Below, one piece after another: positions 1 through 8,182 of a stretch of 64,000 nt of DNA. The notes under the pieces were generated by a model. It was given only the letters and a program-made list of their open reading frames with translations. It was not told the origin of the DNA and did not search any database. The first letter of the stretch is position 1, and every line of letters starts with the position of its first letter. Position numbers and translations under genes: made by a program. Origin of the DNA: Lysobacter_F sp035645555 (lineage in GTDB: Bacteria; Pseudomonadota; Gammaproteobacteria; Xanthomonadales; Xanthomonadaceae); contig DASQMI010000069.1 in the NCBI GenBank assembly GCA_035645555.1, positions 1-64,000 of the forward strand, given 5' to 3'.

Positions 1-2
1 CG

Positions 3-140
3 CGACTGGCGGCGGTGCTGCCGAGCCCGCGCCGCTACAGCGTGTCGCGGCCGGGGCCGTACGTGCAGCGCCGCACCCGCGCGATCCAGCGCCAGATGCG
101 CTACATCGGTGGCGCCGCGTACCTCCGCGAGCTGGACTGA
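3..140 (+). CDS. C-terminal fragment of an unrecognised protein
   Basis: An open frame enters from the left edge and ends at TGA 138-140, giving about 45 residues rich in Arg (ends RYIGGAAYLRELD). The codons have the same G/C-rich third positions as neighbouring genes, and the next gene starts only 30 bases later, so this is probably the 3' end of a real gene. I do not recognise the family from this tail. Function unknown. Confidence 0.45.
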   Translation, partial: RLAAVLPSPRRYSVSRPGPYVQRRTRAIQRQMRYIGGAAYLRELD

Positions 141-158
141 AACCGCGCGCGCAGCGGC

Positions 159-164
159 TACCCT
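159..164 (+). promoter_or_regulatory. Candidate -10 element (TACCCT), leaderless geometry
   Basis: TACCCT lies exactly six bases before the ATG at 171, with no Shine-Dalgarno sequence in between. A -35-like CTGAAA is at 137-142, with a 16-base spacer. If used, transcription would start at the A of the start codon. The same geometry occurs at five other genes in the window. Confidence 0.4.
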
Positions 165-170
165 ACGCCC

Positions 171-1199
171 ATGAGCCAGGACCTGCTGACCGTCGTCGTC
201 GCCGCCTACAACGAGGCCGACAGCGTGCCGCTGCTGCATCCGCGCATCGCCGCGGCGCTCGATGCGGTGCGCGCGCGCTACGGCATCGACGGCCGCGTGC
301 TCTACGTCGACGACGGCAGCCGCGACCGCACCTGGGACGCCTTGCGGACGATCGCCGATGCCGATCCGCGCGTGGCGCTGCTGCGGCTGTCGCGCAACTT
401 CGGCAAGGAGGCGGCGCTGACCGCCGGCCTCGATGCGGTGGATGCCGGCGCGGCGCTCATCCTGGATGCCGACGGCCAAGATCCGCCGGAGCTGATCCCG
501 GAGTTCGTTGCCGCCTGGCGCGATGGTTACGACGACGTCCACGGCACCCGTACCGAGCGCGAAGGCGAGGGCTGGCTCAAGCGAGCCACCGCGCATGCGT
601 TCTACCGGGTGATCGGCCGGCTCTCGAAGACGCCGATCCCGGCCGACACCGGCGACTTCCGCCTGCTTTCGCCGCGCGCGCTCGCCGCACTGCGCCAGCT
701 GCGCGAGCGTCACCGTTTCATGAAGGGCCTGTTCGGCTGGATCGGCTACCGCCGCATCGCGATTCCCTACCAGCGTGCGCAGCGGCTCGCCGGCCGCAGC
801 AAGTTCAACCTGTGGCGGCTGTGGAACTTCGCGCTGGAAGGCATCACCAGTTTCTCCACCGCGCCGCTGCGGCTCACCACCTATCTCGGCCTGCTGACCG
901 CGCTGGTGGCGTTCGTGTACGCGGTGTGGGTGGTGATCAAGGCGCTGCTGTGGGGCGACCCGGTCGCCGGCTGGCCATCGATGATGGCGGTGATCCTGCT
1001 GCTCGGCGGCGTGCAGCTGATCGCGCTCGGGCTGATCGGCGAATACCTCGGCCGGCTGTACGAGGAATCCAAGCAGCGGCCCCTCTACCTGGTCGACACC
1101 TGGCTGCCGGCGGCGGGAGTATGCTCGCCCGCAGGCCCACCCGGAGGAGGACGTGACCATGCGGACCGTTCGGCAGCTGCTGGAGGCGAAGCCCGCTGA
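171..1199 (+). CDS. GtrB/DPM1-like polyprenyl-phosphate glycosyltransferase
   Basis: Family 2 glycosyltransferase that transfers a sugar from a nucleotide donor to undecaprenyl phosphate at the inner membrane. The GT-A domain covers about residues 6-230, with the nucleotide-binding DDGS at 47-50 and the metal-binding D-x-D at 99-101 (DADGQDPPE). Two transmembrane helices follow at about 236-262 and 270-295, then the EYLGRLYEESKQRP tail typical of GtrB/ArnC relatives. The last 25 or so residues (Gly/Pro/Ala-rich) are unlike the family and run 41 bases into the next gene. Donor sugar and final acceptor (O-antigen, lipid A or protein) cannot be told; no GtrA or GtrC partner is visible. The start is the first ATG and has no Shine-Dalgarno sequence. 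Confidence 0.85.
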   Translation: MSQDLLTVVVAAYNEADSVPLLHPRIAAALDAVRARYGIDGRVLYVDDGSRDRTWDALRTIADADPRVALLRLSRNFGKEAALTAGLDAVDAGAALILDADGQDPPELIPEFVAAWRDGYDDVHGTRTEREGEGWLKRATAHAFYRVIGRLSKTPIPADTGDFRLLSPRALAALRQLRERHRFMKGLFGWIGYRRIAIPYQRAQRLAGRSKFNLWRLWNFALEGITSFSTAPLRLTTYLGLLTALVAFVYAVWVVIKALLWGDPVAGWPSMMAVILLLGGVQLIALGLIGEYLGRLYEESKQRPLYLVDTWLPAAGVCSPAGPPGGGRDHADRSAAAGGEAR

Positions 1200-1593
1200 G
1201 GTGTTCGCGATCGGACCGGAGGCGCCGGTGATCGACGCGATCCGGCTGATGGCGGAGAAGTCGATTGGAGCGACCCTTGTGATGGAAGGCTCGCGGCTGG
1301 TCGGGATCCTTTCCGAGCGCGATTACGCGCGCAAGATCGTGCTGCAGGGCCGCTCGTCGTCCGACACGCCGGTGCGCGCGATCATGACCGCAGAGGTCAT
1401 CACGGTCACGCCGAACGACACCGTCGAGCGCTGCATGCAGATCATGACCCGGGAGCGCATCCGGCATCTGCCGGTGATGGACGGCGGCCGGGTGGTCGGC
1501 GTGGTGTCGATCGGCGACCTGGTCAAGGCGGTGATCGAGGACCAGCAGCTGGAGCTGGACCAGTTGCAGCGCTACATCGCCGGTGCCGCCTGA
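1159..1593 (+). CDS. CBS domain-pair protein
   Basis: A 144-residue stand-alone pair of CBS domains (about 8-65 and 73-130), each with the usual ERDYARKI / IGDLVKAV helix ends. Such pairs bind adenosine nucleotides and act as energy or redox-linked regulatory modules. The ATG at 1159 is preferred over the in-frame GTG at 1153 because GGAGGAGG at 1143-1150 is about 8 bases upstream of the ATG. The start lies inside the tail of the upstream glycosyltransferase gene, so the two may be coupled. Target unknown. Confidence 0.85.
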   Translation: MRTVRQLLEAKPAEVFAIGPEAPVIDAIRLMAEKSIGATLVMEGSRLVGILSERDYARKIVLQGRSSSDTPVRAIMTAEVITVTPNDTVERCMQIMTRERIRHLPVMDGGRVVGVVSIGDLVKAVIEDQQLELDQLQRYIAGAA

Positions 1594-1599
1594 GCGCGG

Positions 1600-3564
1600 T
1601 TACCTGGCGTAGCGCCCGCCGCAGTCGGCGTTTTTCCCCGGGCCCAGCTCAAGCGTCGCCAGCAACGCCGCAGGCGGCGTGATCGTGCCCAGCGCCAGCG
1701 CGATTGCGCCGCGCAGGCCGATGCGGCCGTAATCCGGGCGCACGCTCGGCTTCTTGAAGCGGCCTTTCACGTACAGCGGCGCGCGCAGCGCGAGCAGGCT
1801 GCGGTCCTTCGGTCGCGGCCGGATGGTGAGGTCGAGCTCCTCGTCGGCCAGGTCGATCGTGCCCGAGCCGATCAGGATGGTGTCGGCGGTGTCGAACGCG
1901 AACGCGCGCGTCGTCATCACGCCGTCCTGCACCGCGAAGTCGGCGAAGGCGCAGCGCACCGCCACCTTGCGGTCGCGCGTGAGCTTGAACTTGGCGATCT
2001 CGGCGAGGTCGATACCGGCGAATTCCATCAGCAGGTTGCTGATCTGGCCGCGTCCCATGCCGATGGCGACCGCGCCGTCGCTGCTGCCGAGCATCTGCGC
2101 GATCGAATTGCCGGTGCCGGTGAGCTGGACGTGGCCGCCGACGCGGCCGACCGCGTCGCTGGCCAGCTTCACGTTCGGCAGCAGCTTCGCGAGCGTCAGC
2201 CGCTGCGCCTCGATGTCCGCACGCGTGCGGATCGGGCTGCGGCGCGCGTCGAGCGTGACGGTGGAGCGGATGCGGCCGTCGGCGACGCCGAAGTCGAGCG
2301 GGTCCAGCCGCAGCAGGCCGGCCTTCAGCGTGAGGTGCGCGTCCATCCGCTGCAGCGGCAGCTTGGGCGCGTCGATGCGCTGCGCCTGCAGGCGCACGTC
2401 GGCATCCATCGCGCGCAGCTTGTCGAGCCGGTACGGCGTGTCCGGCAGCAGGCGGTCGCGCTGGCGCTGACGGGCGGCGAGCGCGGCCAGTTGGGGATTG
2501 GTGGTTTCGTCCTCGCGCGGCGCGGCGCCGACGAAACCGGCGAGATCGTCGAAATCCAACCGCCGCGAGCGCAGGTCGGCGCGCAGGAACGGGCGCTCGC
2601 CGCCGGTAGTGACGTCCGCGTTGCCGGACAGGTCGCTGTCGCCGACGCGGCCACGGAAGCCGTGGTAGCGCCAGGTAGTGAGCGCGCCGTCGATGTCGCG
2701 GGTGAGGCGTCCGTCGAACGAATATGGCGGCGTCGGCGGCATCGACAGGCCGAGCAGCGGGTACAGGTCTTCGAGGTTGCGCCCGGCCAGCGCGAGGCGC
2801 AGATCGAAGTCTCGCAGCCGCAGCGGGTCGAGCAGGGTGCCGCGCGCGTGGGCGCGGGTGGCGCCGGCCACCGCGCGCACGTCGATGCGGTACGGACGCG
2901 CGCTGTCGCGCAGGCGTAGCGGCGAACCGGCGTTGCCCTCCATGCGGAACGCGTTGCCGCGCCAGCGGCCGCCGCCGGCCATCGCGATCGGCGCAGCGTC
3001 GCCCGGCGTCGGCGGCAGCGTGTGCAGGCCGACGCGGATGTCGGTGCGCTGGCGGCCGTCGAGGAAGCGCAGCTGGCCGTGCTCGATGCGCAGTCCGCGG
3101 TACTCGACCCGGGATTCCTCCTGCTTGCCGAACGTCCAGTTGCCGCCGGTGCCGCTCGGATGCGCTTCCAGCAACAGGCGCGGGCGGCGCAGACGCAGCC
3201 CCGGTAGCACGGTGCGTCCGGTCAGCAGCGGGCGGATCGCCAGGTCGAGCTCGGCACGGTCGGTCTCCGCCATCCACGGCTGCCGCGACCACGCCGCGTT
3301 GCCGAAGCGCAGACGGTCCAGGCGCACGGTGGTCACCCAGCCGAGGTCGACGTCGAGATCGCCCTGGATGTCGAACGCGCGCCCGGTGCGCGCTTCCACC
3401 ATGCGCTCGAGCGGGCGCCTGAACCAGTTCCAGTCCCACAGCAGCACCAGCACGACGATGGCGAGCAGCAGCAGCGCCGCAAGCGTGCGCCACGGGTGCC
3501 GCCGTACCGCCGACAGCGGGCCGGGGCGTGCGGACGGTTCGGCGGCAGCAGCGTCGTGGGCCAT
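1600..3564 (-). CDS. AsmA family protein
   Basis: 654-residue protein with a short cytoplasmic N-terminus, one transmembrane helix at about 27-46 and a long periplasmic part. The AsmA signature ends match: an N-terminal segment 'RPLERMVEARTGRAFDIQGDLDVDL' and a C-terminal AsmA_2-like domain around 440-640 (DLTIRPRPKDRSLLALRAPLYVKGRFKKP, broken here by family variation). AsmA-like proteins are thought to form hydrophobic bridges for phospholipid transport between the membranes. It is convergent with the CBS gene (6 bases apart) and divergent from the sulfotransferase gene. Substrate is not shown by the sequence. Confidence 0.85.
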   Translation of the reverse strand: MAHDAAAAEPSARPGPLSAVRRHPWRTLAALLLLAIVVLVLLWDWNWFRRPLERMVEARTGRAFDIQGDLDVDLGWVTTVRLDRLRFGNAAWSRQPWMAETDRAELDLAIRPLLTGRTVLPGLRLRRPRLLLEAHPSGTGGNWTFGKQEESRVEYRGLRIEHGQLRFLDGRQRTDIRVGLHTLPPTPGDAAPIAMAGGGRWRGNAFRMEGNAGSPLRLRDSARPYRIDVRAVAGATRAHARGTLLDPLRLRDFDLRLALAGRNLEDLYPLLGLSMPPTPPYSFDGRLTRDIDGALTTWRYHGFRGRVGDSDLSGNADVTTGGERPFLRADLRSRRLDFDDLAGFVGAAPREDETTNPQLAALAARQRQRDRLLPDTPYRLDKLRAMDADVRLQAQRIDAPKLPLQRMDAHLTLKAGLLRLDPLDFGVADGRIRSTVTLDARRSPIRTRADIEAQRLTLAKLLPNVKLASDAVGRVGGHVQLTGTGNSIAQMLGSSDGAVAIGMGRGQISNLLMEFAGIDLAEIAKFKLTRDRKVAVRCAFADFAVQDGVMTTRAFAFDTADTILIGSGTIDLADEELDLTIRPRPKDRSLLALRAPLYVKGRFKKPSVRPDYGRIGLRGAIALALGTITPPAALLATLELGPGKNADCGGRYAR

Positions 3565-3662
3565 CGGCCGATGACCTTCGGCCGCGGCCGGTCAAATGCA
3601 GGTGAACCGTGCGGGACGGGGTTCAGCAGGCGTTCGCGCACGGTCGCGCCGCCGCCCGTTGC

Positions 3663-3668
3663 TACACT
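3663..3668 (+). promoter_or_regulatory. Candidate -10 element (TACACT)
   Basis: TACACT sits 24 bases before the ATG at 3693 in the 128-base divergent region between the AsmA-like gene and the sulfotransferase gene. No convincing -35 was found. Weak evidence. Confidence 0.25.
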
Positions 3669-3692
3669 GCGGCGGATTCCCGGGGTTTTCGC

Positions 3693-4316
3693 ATGATCGT
3701 TTCGCACGCGCACCGCTTCATCTTCGTCGCCATTCCGAAGACCGGCACCCATTCGGTGCGCCAGGCGCTGCGCGAGCACATGGCCGAGGGTGATCTCGAG
3801 CAGGTGGGGCTGTTCGTCAACAAGCGCTTTCCGTGGCCGGAGCTGGCCGCGCTGCACCATGGTCATCTGAGCCTCACCCAGGTGCGCCCGTTCCTCGGCG
3901 AGGACGCGTTCGCCCGCTATTTCAAGTTCGCGTTCGTGCGCAATCCGTTCGACCGCTTCGTCTCGTACTGCTCGTTCATGACCCGCGACAGCGACGCGTT
4001 CCAGCAGAACCCGCGCGCGGTGATGCACCACGTGCTGTTCACCCTGCGGCCGGTGCAGCACCTGCTGTTCCAGCCGCAGTACCTGCTGCTGACGGACGAC
4101 GACGGCCGGCTGCTGGCCGACGATCTCGGCCGGGTGGAGGACATGCAGGGCTCGTTCGACCGGGTGTGCGAGCGCATCGGCGTCCCGAGCCGCGCGCTCG
4201 ACCGGGTGAACAGCAGCCGTCGCGGCGACTATCGGCAGTACTACGACCAGAAGCTCATCGATGGGGTCGGCGAGCTGTACGCCCGCGACCTCGAACTGTT
4301 CGGCTACACGTTCTGA
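3693..4316 (+). CDS. Sulfotransferase family protein
   Basis: 207 residues. The 5'-phosphosulfate-binding loop is IPKTGTHS (14-21), close to the PKxGTxS form of carbohydrate-type sulfotransferases. The 3'-phosphate-binding strand is FAFVRNPFDRFVSY (79-92), with the conserved Arg and Ser. It should transfer sulfate from PAPS to a sugar, lipid or peptide hydroxyl in the cytoplasm (no signal peptide or membrane helix). The ATG at 3693 is chosen because homology-like sequence starts there; an upstream in-frame ATG gives no family-like residues. It is followed after 7 bases by a 2-oxoglutarate oxygenase gene, so both probably form one transcript. PAPS could come from the cysD-cysNC products encoded at 52.7-55.5 kb. 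Acceptor unknown. Confidence 0.8.
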   Translation: MIVSHAHRFIFVAIPKTGTHSVRQALREHMAEGDLEQVGLFVNKRFPWPELAALHHGHLSLTQVRPFLGEDAFARYFKFAFVRNPFDRFVSYCSFMTRDSDAFQQNPRAVMHHVLFTLRPVQHLLFQPQYLLLTDDDGRLLADDLGRVEDMQGSFDRVCERIGVPSRALDRVNSSRRGDYRQYYDQKLIDGVGELYARDLELFGYTF

Positions 4317-4323
4317 GGCGGCG

Positions 4324-4944
4324 ATGCACGAGCTCGAGGCCAACCCGCGTAAGACCCCCGCCGTGCGCCGGCTCGGTCCGGTCGACATCGACGCGCTGCG
4401 CGCGGCGGTGCTGCGCATTCCCGAAGCGGTGTGGGACGCGGAGAACGCCGACAAGCCGAACCGCTTCGAAGCGCTCGACCGCACCCGGCACATCGTGTTC
4501 CGCTTCGTCAGCAACTTCGTCGACTGGCGGCAGTCGTACGAGCGGCCGCTGTGGGCCGAATGGCGCGCGCTGCTCGAACCGGTGCTGGCGCAGGCCACCG
4601 CACCCTACGGCTACGCGCGCGCCGCGTTTCCGCGGGTGATGCTGGCGCGGATGGCGCCCGGTGGCGTGATCAAGCCGCACCGCGACGCCAACCCGGCGGC
4701 GAAGTGGCCGCACAAGATTCACGTGCCGCTGCTGACCAACGAGAAGGTGACGTTCTTCGTCGATGGGGTGGGCTACCACTTCGCCGAAGGCGAGGCGGTC
4801 GAGGTCAACAACATGGGCGTGCACGCGGTGCAGAACGCCGGCGACACCGACCGCATCCACCTGATCTTCGAGTACTACGACCTCGACCAGCCCGAGCCCG
4901 CGTGGCTGGCGCCGCTGCTGGCGCAGGCGCAGGCGCGCGGCTAG
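4324..4944 (+). CDS. Aspartyl/asparaginyl beta-hydroxylase-type 2OG-Fe(II) oxygenase
   Basis: 206-residue cupin-fold oxygenase. Iron ligands are readable: H119-R-D121 in IKPHRDANP, distal H167 in NNMGVHAVQN, and the likely 2-oxoglutarate-binding R177 in TDRIHLIFEYYD. This arrangement is that of the aspartyl/asparaginyl beta-hydroxylase and L-proline hydroxylase families. No signal peptide, so it acts in the cytoplasm on a free amino acid, a peptide or a protein. It starts 7 bases after the sulfotransferase stop, suggesting co-transcription and perhaps a shared substrate. Specific substrate cannot be deduced. Confidence 0.8.
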   Translation: MHELEANPRKTPAVRRLGPVDIDALRAAVLRIPEAVWDAENADKPNRFEALDRTRHIVFRFVSNFVDWRQSYERPLWAEWRALLEPVLAQATAPYGYARAAFPRVMLARMAPGGVIKPHRDANPAAKWPHKIHVPLLTNEKVTFFVDGVGYHFAEGEAVEVNNMGVHAVQNAGDTDRIHLIFEYYDLDQPEPAWLAPLLAQAQARG

Positions 4945-4953
4945 GCGCGCGCC

Positions 4954-6558
<1,605 letters not shown>

Positions 6559-6606
6559 GGCGTCGGCGCGGCGGGGCGCCGTTCGGGCAGGCAGGGGGAT
6601 CGCGGA

Positions 6607-6612
6607 AGTATA
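6607..6612 (-). promoter_or_regulatory. Candidate -10 element (TATACT) for prfC
   Basis: TATACT on the minus strand, 48 bases upstream of the prfC start, in the 76-base gap between the phytase-like gene and prfC. No clear -35. Confidence 0.35.
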
Positions 6613-6634
6613 GCCGGCGCGCCCGCGGCTGCGC

Positions 6635-7714
6635 TCAGCGCGTGCAGGCCGGATCGAGCTTCAGCGTGCGGGCGATCTCGGCCAGATCGAACGCGGCGAT
6701 CGCCTTGTCGTCATGGACGGCGAACAGCGCGCCGCTGGGGAACGCCTGCGACGGCTGCGCGTTCAGCGCGATGCCGTCGGTGTGCGCGGTGCTGCGCCCG
6801 GTGAAGCTGCCGACCGGCGCCAGCGTCACCCGGTCGAACAGGTGGAAGTGGGTGTACGGCGCCAGCTGGTCGACCGTGATCCAGTAGCCGCCATCGCCGC
6901 ACGTCCACAGCGCCACGCCCTCGGCCTCGGCGGCAAAGCTGTCCGGCGGCAGGCTGCGGCCGGTGGCGCGGCCGTCGAAGCGGTACTCGCGCAGGGTCGA
7001 GGCGGGGCGGTATTCGTCGGCGATCAGCAGGCGGTCGTTGGCCGGATCGCCGGCCAGCGATTCGACGATGCGCAGCGCCTGCTCGCGGTCGGTCTCGCCG
7101 AACGCGCCGGCGTAGCCCGCATGCATGCGGCCGTCGGGTTCGAAGCGCAACCGATAGCGGCGCACGCGCTGGTTCATCTCCTCCAGCGGCGGCAACTCGT
7201 CGTAATGCTCGCCGTACATGAAGCTGTCGGTGACGTAGGCGACCAGCTCGCCCGGCTCGGTGGCGTCCAGCCAGATGCCGTACGGGCTGCGCAGCTCGTC
7301 CTCGCCGAAGCTGGCGAGCGGGCGGAACTCCGGCAGCGCCAGCACCTGCACCCGGCGGTTGTCGCGCTCGACCACGAACAGCCGGTCGCGGTGCACGGCG
7401 ACGCCGTTCGGGCGGCGGAACGCGCCCAGCGCCTTGCCTTCCTCGCCGACCGTGCGGAGGCGCCGGCCGGTGTCGGCGTCGAACACCACCAGACGGTGAC
7501 TGCTCTTCGCGGTGACGATCAGCCAGTTGCGGCCGTCCGGGCCCTTCCAGCTGGCGAGCGAATCCAGCTCGTCCTGCGGCTCGGCCGCCGAGACGTAACG
7601 TTCGGCGACCATCGCCGGCATGCGGGCGTCGCGGGCCGCGGCGGCGGATTCCGCGGATGCGGGGCCGCAGGCGAGGGCGAGAGCGAGGGCAAGCAGGGGC
7701 ACAAGGGCGCGCAT
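6635..7714 (-). CDS. Secreted phytase-like beta-propeller protein
   Basis: 359 residues after choosing MRALVPLL as start (an in-frame ATG eight codons upstream would precede the signal peptide). Signal peptide about 1-22 (ends GPASA). The remainder is a six-bladed-propeller-like fold with phytase-family features: LVVFDADTGRRLRTVG, GAFRRPNGVAV, AEAEGVALWTCGDGGYWITVDQ (phytases have a similar AExEG motif), AHTDGIALNAQ and ALFAVHDDKAIAAFDL. Beta-propeller phytases release phosphate from inositol hexakisphosphate; a looser NHL-like propeller is an alternative. A TAGACT hexamer lies eight bases before the start. Confidence 0.65.
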   Translation of the reverse strand: MRALVPLLALALALACGPASAESAAAARDARMPAMVAERYVSAAEPQDELDSLASWKGPDGRNWLIVTAKSSHRLVVFDADTGRRLRTVGEEGKALGAFRRPNGVAVHRDRLFVVERDNRRVQVLALPEFRPLASFGEDELRSPYGIWLDATEPGELVAYVTDSFMYGEHYDELPPLEEMNQRVRRYRLRFEPDGRMHAGYAGAFGETDREQALRIVESLAGDPANDRLLIADEYRPASTLREYRFDGRATGRSLPPDSFAAEAEGVALWTCGDGGYWITVDQLAPYTHFHLFDRVTLAPVGSFTGRSTAHTDGIALNAQPSQAFPSGALFAVHDDKAIAAFDLAEIARTLKLDPACTR

Positions 7715-7722
7715 GGCGGCCG

Positions 7723-7728
7723 AGTCTA
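7723..7728 (-). promoter_or_regulatory. Candidate -10 element (TAGACT)
   Basis: TAGACT on the minus strand ends eight bases before the ATG of the phytase-like gene. This would give a leader of 0-2 bases. No Shine-Dalgarno sequence lies in the gap. Confidence 0.35.
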
Positions 7729-7817
7729 CGCGGGTCACGGCCGGATGCGCACGCCGTCACGAATCCGGCGGCTCCCGCGCGATGAGCGGGGCGCGCGAGC
7801 GCCGCGCGCCGTCCGGG

Positions 7818-8096
7818 TCAGCCCGTGGTCTCGCCGTCCTCGCCGTTGTCCTCGATCTCCTCGACCTCGTCGCGCACGAGGTGCAGCCCCTCGTAGTCCG
7901 GATCGGGCGTGTCGATCTTCAGCGCCAGCGCCTCGTGGCCGATGATCACGGTCACCCCCGCCCCCGGCGGCAGCACCGAACTGAACACCGTGCCAGCCTC
8001 GGTGACCAGCTGCACGCGTTGCGCGACATTGCCCTGGTTCTGCACCTGCACGCCGTCGCCCGGCTGAAGCTGCTGCTGCTCGACGAATTCGTTCAT
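7818..8096 (-). CDS. Small acidic hypothetical protein
   Basis: 92 residues, starting at MNEFVEQQQ (an upstream ATG would add six Arg-rich residues). The N-terminal half is Gln/Val-rich and looks like beta strands (GDGVQVQNQGNVAQRVQLVTEAG). The C-terminus is strongly acidic (DEVEEIEDNGEDGE). No signal peptide, membrane segment or cysteine. It lies 86 bases downstream of the diguanylate cyclase gene on the same strand. I do not recognise a family. Confidence 0.65.
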   Translation of the reverse strand: MNEFVEQQQLQPGDGVQVQNQGNVAQRVQLVTEAGTVFSSVLPPGAGVTVIIGHEALALKIDTPDPDYEGLHLVRDEVEEIEDNGEDGETTG

Positions 8097-8182
8097 GTCG
8101 CGCCTCGCTCGCATCGGGCCTCCGAGTGTGCGCGCGCCGGCCGCAACGCCGTGCGAATGCGCGATGTCGCGTCACGCCGTGT

